DNA from: Treponema sp.
Lineage (GTDB): Bacteria > Spirochaetota > Spirochaetia > Treponematales > Breznakiellaceae
Length of the DNA stretch: 5,315 bases
Assembly (NCBI GenBank): GCA_031275515.1
Contig: JAISOQ010000175.1
Coordinates: 1 to 5,315, forward strand
Direction of reading: 5' to 3'
Position 1 is the first letter of the stretch; every line of letters begins with the position of its first letter. The notes beneath the pieces are model-generated. The model made no database searches, had not been told where the DNA came from, and saw only the letters and a program-made list of their open reading frames with translations. Position numbers and translations under genes: made by a program. Of the stretch, positions 1-5,315 are shown piece by piece.

Positions 1-240
1 ACCCTCATCGAGATATGCCAGATCGCCCTCTTCGTCACCGAACCCCTCAGAAAGGTCAGGATCTGCCTGGATAAGAGCCAGGGTAAACTGGTCAGCAGGA
101 GCCTGTAGTTCAGACGCCCTCAGCTTGTCTATGATCATAATGAAGGACAACGCATCACCGTCGTAGAACACTATGGGGAGTACCGGGGGATACAGGAAAT
201 CTTTGGTCAATAGGGCGTTCCGGTTTTTCAGTTCCTTTTC
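1..240 (-). pseudogene. Decayed or truncated gene fragment, possibly Rpn/YhgA-like PD-(D/E)XK nuclease ('putative transposase') family
   Basis: The minus strand is open for 80 codons from 240 to the window edge, so the 3' end lies outside. The translation looks protein-like: a segment YPPVLPIVFYDG (192-157) followed by DALSFIMIIDKLR (156-118), then an acidic tail. The first segment resembles the central 'LPPVxPIVxYxG' stretch of Rpn/YhgA-type nucleases, and the second resembles a later segment of the same proteins. In intact members, as I remember them, these are separated by several dozen residues, so an internal deletion is possible. The frame is blocked by TAG at 243-241 directly upstream, and no N-terminal domain is present. 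A well-spaced GGAGG (305-301) and ATG (295-293) lie upstream on the same strand, but in another frame that stops after 46 codons at 157-155. The best reading is a broken gene. The family call rests on memory of motifs and is tentative; a small unknown gene is the alternative. Confidence 0.4.
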
Positions 241-403
241 CTAATTGTCCGGAACCAGACAGCCGATTATGGGTAGTACGGTTTCGAGGGATCATTATTG
301 CCTCCAGTCTCACCTCCAGCGGCTTTTTATCGTTCCTTCCCCTTTTTAATGCGCCCGCCTGGATTCCCCGCCGATAATTCTTTGCCTTTTTTAGGCCTTA
401 GGA
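241..403. other. Non-coding stretch upstream of the operon
   Basis: No convincing protein-coding frame was found on either strand. The stretch is more AT-rich than the genes to its right. It contains two GGAGG-like sites in minus orientation (301-305 and 313-317) that may be a relic start of the decayed minus-strand gene. It also holds a short inverted repeat GCCT/AGGC (384-387 and 393-396) around a T run, lying inside the spacer of the predicted operon promoter. The repeat is only 4 bp, so calling it an operator or terminator would be speculative. No tRNA, riboswitch or long repeat was recognised. Confidence 0.5.
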
Positions 404-409
404 TATAAT
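382..409 (+). promoter_or_regulatory. Predicted sigma70-type promoter of the reductase-aconitase X operon
   Basis: A perfect -10 hexamer TATAAT lies at 404-409. A 4-of-6 -35 candidate, TTGCCT, lies at 382-387 with a 16-base spacer. The expected transcription start is near 416, giving a leader of about 30 bases before the ATG at 446. It sits in the only AT-rich gap ahead of the three co-directional genes. The -10 is convincing; the -35 is weak, which may mean the promoter depends on an activator. No experimental support can be seen in sequence. Confidence 0.55.
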
Positions 410-432
410 GAAGAAATATATTTTCTTGACGC

Positions 433-437
433 GGGAG
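433..437 (+). promoter_or_regulatory. Ribosome binding site that decides the reductase start
   Basis: GGGAG lies 8 bases before the ATG at 446, an ordinary spacing. It favours this start over the in-frame ATG at 530, whose nearest good purine run (AAGGAGGG, 503-510) is 19 bases away and too far for normal initiation. Confidence 0.6.
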
Positions 438-445
438 AGAAGGCT

Positions 446-2710
446 ATGAAGAAAGACGCTTTGGTTGAGGAATGGGTTGACGGGTACGGCGGCTGGTTTT
501 TGAAGGAGGGCGCTCTCGACAACGCCCGGATGACCAAAACCCTCTATCCCTATGATTCGATGTTTTCTCCGGTTAAGATTAACCGGCTGACGGTGAAAAA
601 CCGGCTGGTTATGGCGCCTATGGGGAATATCAGCATGTGCGATGAAACCGGACGGCCCGGCGAAAAGATGCTCCAGTATTTTTACGAGCGGGCCAAAGGC
701 GGCGTGGGGCTTATCACCACCGGGCTTGTGCCGGTGAGCCACGGGATAGACAATTCCATCACCGAGCCGGGGCAGCTTTCCTATTTTCCCCGCATAGACC
801 GGTCCCGGACCGTATACGCCGGGTGGCGGGACCTGGCTCAGGGGTGCCACAGTTTTGGGGCGCGGGTCTTCATCCAGCTTACCCCGGGGCTTGGGCGGGT
901 GGGGAACCCCCAGTGCCTCCTCACCATGTTCAAGCTGCCTGTTTCCGCGTCCTGGAATCCCAGCTTTTATATCCCCGCCATTCCCTGCGCGCCCCTGTCG
1001 GACCGGAAGCTGAAGAAGATCGTCAAAAACATGGGACAGGGAGCGATAGACGGGAAAACCGCCGGCCTTGACGGCGTTTACCTCCACGGCCACGAAGGAT
1101 ACCTCCTGGAACAGCTCACCAACCCCGCCTTTAACCGGCGGAAGCTGGGGCGCTACGCCGATTGGCAGGCTTTCGGCCTGGACTGCGTTCTGGAAATCCG
1201 CAGGCGTACCGGGCCTCATTACCCCATCATGTACCGCATCGACCTGTCCCTGGCGCTGAACGAAACCTATGGGGAAACCATGCTGAAAACCGGGTCCCTC
1301 AAAAAGTTCACCAATGGCCGTACCGTCCAAGACACCCTGGACTACATGAAGAACCTGGTCGCCGCGGGGGTGGATATTTTCGACGTAGACCTGGGCTGTT
1401 ACGACAACTGGTGGCTGCCCCATCCCCCTTCCAGTATGCCCCCGGGATGTTTCCTGGAGGTAAGCCGCACGGTAAAAGAATATTTCAAGACCCAGGGGAT
1501 TATGTCCAATGCGGGACTGGAGGTTCCCATCGTGGGGGTGGGCAAGCTGGGCTACCCCGATCTGGCCGAGGCCGCCCTGAGAAACGGGCAGTGCGACATG
1601 GTGATGCTGGGCCGCCCGCTCCTCGCGGACCCCGATTGGTGCAGCAAGGCCTATGCCGGAAGAACCGAAGAGATACGGCCCTGTATAGGCTGCCAGGAAG
1701 GGTGCATCAACGAATTTGTCGAAGGAGGGCACCCCCAATGCGCGGTGAATCCCCGCACCGGTTTTGAGCATACGTTCCCCATCGTCCCGCCTCCGGCAGC
1801 CAGGCCCCGGAAGATCGCCGTAGTGGGCGGCGGCCCTGCGGGGGTAATCGCTGCGGTAACCGCCGCAAACCGGGGACATAAGGTGGAACTCATCAACCGG
1901 GACGCTGAAATCGGCGGCAGGCTCATCCCCGGGAGCCTGGCGAAGATCAAATACGAGGCGGCCAACTACCGGCTGTACCTGGAGGGTCTCGTTAAAAAAA
2001 CCGCAGCGGAGGGAAACCTGACGATCCGGGCCAGAACCACGGCCACGGTGGAAGATCTTAAACGCGGGGAATATGACGTGATCATCTTCGCCCAGGGAAC
2101 AAAGGACGCGGAACCGCCCCTGCCGGGCATGGATAAGGTGAAGAGCGTGCAGGCGGCGGACCTCCTCAGGTTCCCTCATTTTTTGAGAGGCTCCAAAAAG
2201 ATCGTCGTGATAGGCGGCGGCGCAGTGGGCTGTGAAACCGCCTACTGGCTCAAGTTTGAAAAAAGCTGCGACGTGACGGTGGTGGAAATGGACAAATACA
2301 TCATGAATCACAGCTGCACGGCCAACCGGGGGCATCTCATCCACTACCTGCATAAAGCCGGCGTATCCCTCCTCAACTGCACGAAGGTGACGGGCTTTGC
2401 CCCCGGCGGCGTCAAGATAACCCGGAACATCTCTAAAACCGTACCTGACCCTTACCTCACCTGGCATCCCATCCTGCCGGAAAACATCGAGAATCCCCTG
2501 GCCCCAAAGCTGAAAATCGAGGAAAAAGAGGAAATCCTTCCCGCGGACCTGGTGGTCCTGGCCGTGGGAGGCGTCAGCGACAACAGCCTCTATCTGGCGG
2601 CCCAAAGGGAACGGGCGGCGCCGGAACTGTACAATATTGGGGACAGCTTCAGCGCCGGTAAAGTGCTGGAAGCGGCCAGAGCGGCCTACAGGCTGGGCAT
2701 GAGAGTATAA
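446..2710 (+). CDS. 2-Enoate reductase-like NADH:flavin oxidoreductase (Old Yellow Enzyme / 2,4-dienoyl-CoA reductase family; FMN, 4Fe-4S, FAD)
   Basis: A 754-residue cytoplasmic flavo-iron-sulfur enzyme expected to reduce an activated C=C bond with NAD(P)H. Residues about 36-400 form the FMN-binding TIM barrel: APMG (57-60), the FIQL glutamine (Q144), HEGYL with candidate acid Tyr219 (216-220), MYRID (R264) and GRPLLADP (389-396). HEGYL and the aromatic DVDLGCYDNWW / HPP stretch (313-328) are typical of clostridial enoate reductases rather than FadH. Cysteines 413, 416, 420 and 432 (C-X2-C-X3-C-X11-C) bind a 4Fe-4S cluster. GGGPAG (461-466) starts the FAD fold, GGGAVG (590-595) the NAD(P) fold, and IGD (731-733) closes the FAD site. 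It is longer than enoate reductases of about 670 residues, because of an N-terminal extension of about 28 residues and an insertion near 665-695. It is the first gene of the operon; the next start is 10 bases downstream. The family is secure. The substrate is unknown; a demethylase or amine dehydrogenase role, also found in this superfamily, is less likely given the enoate-reductase motifs. Confidence 0.93.
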   Translation: MKKDALVEEWVDGYGGWFLKEGALDNARMTKTLYPYDSMFSPVKINRLTVKNRLVMAPMGNISMCDETGRPGEKMLQYFYERAKGGVGLITTGLVPVSHGIDNSITEPGQLSYFPRIDRSRTVYAGWRDLAQGCHSFGARVFIQLTPGLGRVGNPQCLLTMFKLPVSASWNPSFYIPAIPCAPLSDRKLKKIVKNMGQGAIDGKTAGLDGVYLHGHEGYLLEQLTNPAFNRRKLGRYADWQAFGLDCVLEIRRRTGPHYPIMYRIDLSLALNETYGETMLKTGSLKKFTNGRTVQDTLDYMKNLVAAGVDIFDVDLGCYDNWWLPHPPSSMPPGCFLEVSRTVKEYFKTQGIMSNAGLEVPIVGVGKLGYPDLAEAALRNGQCDMVMLGRPLLADPDWCSKAYAGRTEEIRPCIGCQEGCINEFVEGGHPQCAVNPRTGFEHTFPIVPPPAARPRKIAVVGGGPAGVIAAVTAANRGHKVELINRDAEIGGRLIPGSLAKIKYEAANYRLYLEGLVKKTAAEGNLTIRARTTATVEDLKRGEYDVIIFAQGTKDAEPPLPGMDKVKSVQAADLLRFPHFLRGSKKIVVIGGGAVGCETAYWLKFEKSCDVTVVEMDKYIMNHSCTANRGHLIHYLHKAGVSLLNCTKVTGFAPGGVKITRNISKTVPDPYLTWHPILPENIENPLAPKLKIEEKEEILPADLVVLAVGGVSDNSLYLAAQRERAAPELYNIGDSFSAGKVLEAARAAYRLGMRV

Positions 2711-2720
2711 GGAGCGCGGT

Positions 2721-3998
2721 ATGGCGATGAAGTTAACGGAAAGCCAAACAGCCCTCTTAAAGGGCGAAAAGGGAGAGACCCTCGCCAAGGTGATGAAAAC
2801 CCTGGTGATGTACGGCGAAACCTTTGGGGCGGAAAAGATGGTTCCCATCACCGGCGCCCAGGGGCATCTGGTGACCAGTTTCGGCCTTGGGGTGATGAAG
2901 CCAGTGTTCAGCCTCATGGACGGGCTCATCCGGGAAGGTGCCCTCTCGGGCCGGAAATTTACGGCGGACCCACGGCCCTTGGACCCCAATGTTCCGGCAA
3001 ACCTCCTGCAAAAGCTCTTCTTCAAGGTGATGTATTCAAAACAGGAATACTATGAAGACCAGCTGCGGAAGCTGGGGCTGGTGAATGACGATGGATTCAC
3101 CTGTACCTGCTACATGAGCCAGGTAGGAAACATACCCGGAAAGGGGGATATTCTCTCCTGGGCGGAAAGCAGCGCGGTGGTCTACGCCAACAGCGTACTC
3201 GGCGCCCGGTGCAACCGGAATTCGGGGATTATCGAGCTGTTCGGCAACATAGCCGGATACGTCCCCTGTTTCGGCCTCCTCACCGATGAGGGCCGCAAAG
3301 CGGCATGGATCGTGGAGATCAAAACCTCCCGGAAGCCGGAAGCCCAGCTCCTGGGAAGCGCCATAGGGATGAAGGTGATGGAGGATGTGCCCTGGATACG
3401 GGGTTTGGACGTATGGCTGGGCAAGACCCTGGACAAGGCCGCGGCGGATTATCTCAAGGACATGGGGGCCGCCGCTGCCAGCAACGGCGCGGTGGGGCTT
3501 TACCATGCGGCGAACCTTACCCCCGAGGCGCGGGAACGGGGAAGCGCCCTGATCGCCCCGGTTCCCAAGACCTATGTCATCGACGACGCGGAACTGGAAC
3601 GGGTCAGGGCGGGTTACCCCTGCATCTGGAAAGACCCCTATGCCGAACCTAAACTCTGCTTTGTCGGCTGTCCCCACCTTTCCCTGAACCAGCTCAAATC
3701 CTGGACCGCCGCCCTCCTGGAGGCCCTGAAAAACGCCTGCCAGACCAGGCTCGCCATACCCACGGTCTTCACCGCCGCTCCGGCGGTAGCCGGGGAATTC
3801 CGGGAATCTCCGGATTCCGAAGCCCTGAAAAAGGCGGGAGGCCTGGTCAGTTCCATCTGCCCCCTTATGTATATGAACAATCCCCTTTGCGGCAGGATGC
3901 CGGTAATCACCAACTCCAACAAGCTGCGGACCTATACTTCATCCCGGTACTATACGGATGATGAAATCCTGAAAAAAATTACAGGAGCCGTCAAATGA
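2721..3998 (+). CDS. Aconitase X large (catalytic) subunit, DUF521 family hydro-lyase
   Basis: A 425-residue soluble protein covering the full aconitase X catalytic domain, of normal family length for the split form. It would act with the next gene product as an iron-sulfur dehydratase. Visible landmarks are the N-terminal LT-E-x6-GE-G pattern (K4-G18), TCTCY (127-131), the signature WAESSAVVYANSVLGARCNR (147-166), GAAAASNGAVGLYH (249-262), LTPEA (266-270), GCPHLSL (316-322), SICPL (378-382) and TNSNKLRTY (397-405). C128, C317 and C380 align with the three cysteines that hold the iron-sulfur cluster in characterised members. TAAGGAG overlaps the upstream stop codon and lies 6 bases before this ATG, favouring 2721 over the in-frame ATG at 2727. 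Characterised relatives are cis-3-hydroxy-L-proline dehydratase (bacteria) and phosphomevalonate dehydratase (archaea). Several signature positions differ here (S151 for the usual Asn, C164 for the usual Thr, C130 for the usual Pro, and AQGH at 46-49 in place of the common A-H), so the substrate should be left open. Confidence 0.92.
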   Translation: MAMKLTESQTALLKGEKGETLAKVMKTLVMYGETFGAEKMVPITGAQGHLVTSFGLGVMKPVFSLMDGLIREGALSGRKFTADPRPLDPNVPANLLQKLFFKVMYSKQEYYEDQLRKLGLVNDDGFTCTCYMSQVGNIPGKGDILSWAESSAVVYANSVLGARCNRNSGIIELFGNIAGYVPCFGLLTDEGRKAAWIVEIKTSRKPEAQLLGSAIGMKVMEDVPWIRGLDVWLGKTLDKAAADYLKDMGAAAASNGAVGLYHAANLTPEARERGSALIAPVPKTYVIDDAELERVRAGYPCIWKDPYAEPKLCFVGCPHLSLNQLKSWTAALLEALKNACQTRLAIPTVFTAAPAVAGEFRESPDSEALKKAGGLVSSICPLMYMNNPLCGRMPVITNSNKLRTYTSSRYYTDDEILKKITGAVK

Positions 3999-4465
3999 AC
4001 CAATTCACCGGAAGGATCATAGTCCCCATCCCGGCAAAGGCCGCTCGGGACGGGCAGTCGTCGCTCCGGGCGGAAGCCCTGGTATCCCGGCAGGGCTTCA
4101 ACACCCTGGCCAGTTTTCAGAAAGCCCTGATGTTTGGGGATAAGAAGGCCGCCTGTTCGGACCAGAACAACGGCGATCTTTACGGCAAGCCTATGGCGGG
4201 CAAAGCCCTGTGCCTGCCCCAGACCATAGGCTCCACCACCGGCGGCATGGTACTCTTCTGCGCCGCCGCCCTGGAACAGCAGCCCGCCTGCCTCCTCTTC
4301 TCCAGGCCCATAGACTCCCTGGCCGCCGCCGGGGCTATACTCGCCGGGGTCTGGACGGAACACCCCATGCCCACGATAGACAGCCTGGGGGACGAATTCC
4401 TTGCGGCGGTGCGGACCGGCTCTTTCGTGACCCTGGACAACAGCGGAACGGTAACGGTTGAGTGA
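3995..4465 (+). CDS. Aconitase X small (swivel) subunit, DUF126 family
   Basis: A 156-residue protein matching the aconitase X swivel domain, which closes over the iron-sulfur centre of the large subunit and supplies the catalytic serine loop. Landmarks are GRIIVP (6-11), EALVS (27-31), the GKPMAGKALCLP segment (64-75), the loop IGSTTGG (78-84) where S80 sits in the usual GSS/GST position, and AAAGAILAGVW (110-120). The ATG overlaps the large-subunit TGA as ATGA (3995-3998). AGGAG at 3983-3987 lies 7 bases upstream, so translational coupling and equal subunit supply are likely. The N-terminal part (about 12-25) is longer than in compact members, and the loop ends in Gly84 where Ser is common. 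The usual GG-D-P motif after the first strand is replaced by MFGDKK (46-51). These changes match the divergence of the large subunit. Family assignment is firm; the reaction is inferred only as a dehydration or isomerisation. Confidence 0.9.
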   Translation: MNQFTGRIIVPIPAKAARDGQSSLRAEALVSRQGFNTLASFQKALMFGDKKAACSDQNNGDLYGKPMAGKALCLPQTIGSTTGGMVLFCAAALEQQPACLLFSRPIDSLAAAGAILAGVWTEHPMPTIDSLGDEFLAAVRTGSFVTLDNSGTVTVE

Positions 4466-4466
4466 C

Positions 4467-4482
4467 GGGGGCTGCGGCCTCT
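4467..4482. terminator. Possible short hairpin between convergent genes
   Basis: The 16-base gap between the operon stop (4465) and the phosphatase stop (4482) can fold as GGGGC-TGCG-GCCTC, a 5 bp stem with one G-U pair and a four-base loop (4468-4481). No T run follows on either side, so it is not a canonical intrinsic terminator. It could slow polymerase from both directions, or termination may be by Rho or inside the opposing gene. Confidence 0.22.
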
Positions 4483-5264
4483 TACCATCGCAGGGAAACC
4501 GCGATTCCTCCTATCAGGGGCGTCAGGCTTAACTCCGCCTGTCCCTCATTCTTAGGTTTCCGATGCAGACAGGGGATGAGATACCCGTAGAGGGAGCCTA
4601 TGACCGCGCCGGCCAGAACGTCGGAGAGGAAATGGCTGCCCGACAGGATGCGGGCGGCGCTTATTCCCGCCGCCAGGGTGTAGCCGGCGCTTATCACCGG
4701 GAACGTCCAGGGTGAACCGGGGAATTCCGCCAAAAAAGCGCCGGCAAGGAAGCCTGCGGACATGAAGGCCAAGGCGGTATGCCGGGAAGGGAAGCTGTTG
4801 AGGAAGTCCTCTTCCTGGCCTGGGGGCAGGGGGCCGAAATACCGGTACGGACGGTCCCGGTCAACCAGGCTCTTGATAAGGTCCGTGGTCCCAAAGGTGA
4901 GGAAGAAGGCTTCGCTGTACATGATGCCATACGTCAGCAGGGCGTCCCGGTCCCGGATATTCGCCAGAACCGGCAGTACCGGGGCAAGCAGAAATCCGCA
5001 GGTAAGGACATCCCCCGTTATATCAAGCCCCTTGCTGTAAGGAGCCATGAAGGGACGGTCAAAGCCGTTGACCGTCCCGCGTTCAAGGGAGGCTCCCGGC
5101 GCGGGGGGGTTGTTGGGGATAACGAAAGAGCCTGCAAATATACCCAGCGAGAGGGAACCTATGACGCTGTCCTTTACAAGGTCATAACGATAGGCGCTTT
5201 CGGCAAAAACGGCAAAACCAGAGAAAAACAAACAAAGAAGCGCAGCGCCTTTTCTTATCTGCAT
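4482..5264 (-). CDS. PAP2-family (type 2 phosphatidic acid phosphatase-like) membrane phosphatase
   Basis: A 260-residue protein from the ATG at 5264, with numbering from that Met. An N-terminal leader (charged QIRK, hydrophobic core ALLCLFFSGFAVF, then AES) reads as a Sec signal peptide or first membrane segment, placing the active site outside the cytoplasmic membrane. The three PAP2 motifs are present: KSLVDRDRP (131-139, K-x6-RP), PSRH (159-162) and ARILSGSHFLSD (204-215, R-x5-H-x3-D), with H162 and H211 as catalytic histidines. Further hydrophobic segments lie near 30-49, 84-101, 110-127, 162-178, 187-203 and 216-230. Family members dephosphorylate lipid phosphates such as phosphatidic acid or undecaprenyl diphosphate; the substrate here is unknown. 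The protein ends in a beta-like stretch with a terminal Trp, possibly a membrane-associated strand. A TTG at 5303 would add 13 residues, but it overlaps a promoter-like -35 and disturbs the leader, so the ATG is preferred. The gene converges on the aconitase X operon and is probably unrelated to it. Confidence 0.88.
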   Translation of the reverse strand: MQIRKGAALLCLFFSGFAVFAESAYRYDLVKDSVIGSLSLGIFAGSFVIPNNPPAPGASLERGTVNGFDRPFMAPYSKGLDITGDVLTCGFLLAPVLPVLANIRDRDALLTYGIMYSEAFFLTFGTTDLIKSLVDRDRPYRYFGPLPPGQEEDFLNSFPSRHTALAFMSAGFLAGAFLAEFPGSPWTFPVISAGYTLAAGISAARILSGSHFLSDVLAGAVIGSLYGYLIPCLHRKPKNEGQAELSLTPLIGGIAVSLRW

Positions 5265-5274
5265 GATAGGGTAA

Positions 5275-5303
5275 AGTATTGCGTTTATAAAGAATTCCGT
5301 CAA
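5275..5303 (-). promoter_or_regulatory. Predicted sigma70-type promoter of the PAP2 gene
   Basis: On the minus strand, TTGACG (5303-5298, 5 of 6 to consensus) is followed by a 17-base spacer and AATACT (5280-5275, 4 of 6). The expected transcription start near 5268 is only a few bases before the ATG at 5264, implying a leaderless or nearly leaderless message. This agrees with the lack of a purine-rich ribosome site before that ATG. The competing view is that the TTG at 5303 is the start codon, using GGGGG at 5315-5311. Confidence 0.42.
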
Positions 5304-5315
5304 TGAATATCCCCC

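Noticed and set aside
155..295. A 46-codon minus-strand ORF starting at the ATG 295-293 with good GGAGG spacing
   Set aside because: The translation is low in features and overlaps the more protein-like frame at 240-1. The start signal is better explained as a relic of the decayed gene.
384..400. GCCT-T5-AGGC hairpin and AGGCCT palindrome as a terminator or operator
   Set aside because: The stem is only 4 bp and the T run lies in the loop rather than after the stem. It sits within the promoter spacer, but nothing supports regulator binding.
1162..1767. A 201-codon plus-strand frame inside the reductase gene
   Set aside because: It is a shifted frame of the conserved barrel and cluster region. 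The in-frame reading carries all the family motifs, so there is no sign of a frameshift.
398..3025. An 875-codon open frame on the minus strand antisense to the reductase and the start of the aconitase X gene
   Set aside because: It mirrors two genes with unmistakable domains. GC-rich third positions remove stop codons on the opposite strand. The translation has no recognisable domain, is biased to Arg, Gly, Pro and His, and has no sensible ribosome site or gene boundary.
3036..3677. A 213-codon minus-strand frame inside the aconitase X large-subunit gene
   Set aside because: It lies fully within a well-supported gene and shows no motif or start signal; it is a codon-bias shadow.
4779..5306. 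A 175-codon plus-strand frame opposite the PAP2 gene
   Set aside because: It is antisense to a gene with all three PAP2 motifs and has no recognisable protein features.
1..5315. CRISPR arrays, tRNA or rRNA genes, insertion-sequence ends, tandem repeats
   Set aside because: Reading both strands by eye showed no regularly spaced repeats, no tRNA-like clover elements and no terminal inverted repeats with flanking duplications.

Overview
The window is bacterial, about 5.3 kb. It holds a compact three-gene plus-strand operon (446-4465), followed by a convergent minus-strand membrane phosphatase gene (4482 to about 5264). The first 300 bases look like a decayed or truncated gene on the minus strand. 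The genes are GC-rich with strong GC preference at third positions; the leftmost 440 bases look more AT-rich and are largely non-coding on the plus strand. The gene content (clostridial-type 2-enoate reductase, split aconitase X, PAP2 phosphatase with a Sec-type leader, and a possible Rpn/YhgA-like nuclease fragment) would fit an anaerobe such as a GC-rich, gut-associated Treponema-like spirochaete. That assignment is an inference from overall character, not from a diagnostic marker.

Operon (446-4465). A TATAAT box at 404-409 and a good ribosome site precede a 754-residue flavo-iron-sulfur reductase of the Old Yellow Enzyme / 2,4-dienoyl-CoA reductase / 2-enoate reductase type. It has an FMN barrel, a C-X2-C-X3-C-X11-C cluster site, an FAD fold and an NAD(P) fold. 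Ten bases later comes the aconitase X large (catalytic) subunit, formerly DUF521. It overlaps by 4 bases (ATGA) with the aconitase X small (swivel) subunit, formerly DUF126. The spacing implies co-transcription and coupled translation.

How they may work together. Aconitase X enzymes of known function are hydro-lyases: cis-3-hydroxy-L-proline dehydratase in bacteria and phosphomevalonate dehydratase in archaea. Enoate reductases saturate C=C bonds with NAD(P)H. Side by side they suggest dehydration of a hydroxy acid followed by reduction of the product, a net reductive removal of a hydroxyl group. The aconitase X subunits differ from the familiar consensus at several normally conserved places, so the substrate is probably not one of the two known ones. 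This unassigned dehydratase-reductase module is the most interesting part of the window.

Right end. The PAP2 gene converges on the operon with only 16 bases between stop codons. Its probable ATG lies just downstream of a sigma70-like promoter, so its transcript may be nearly leaderless.

Left end. A minus-strand reading frame stays open from 240 off the window edge. It contains a stretch reminiscent of Rpn/YhgA-type PD-(D/E)XK nucleases. It lacks an N-terminus and has an in-frame stop directly upstream.
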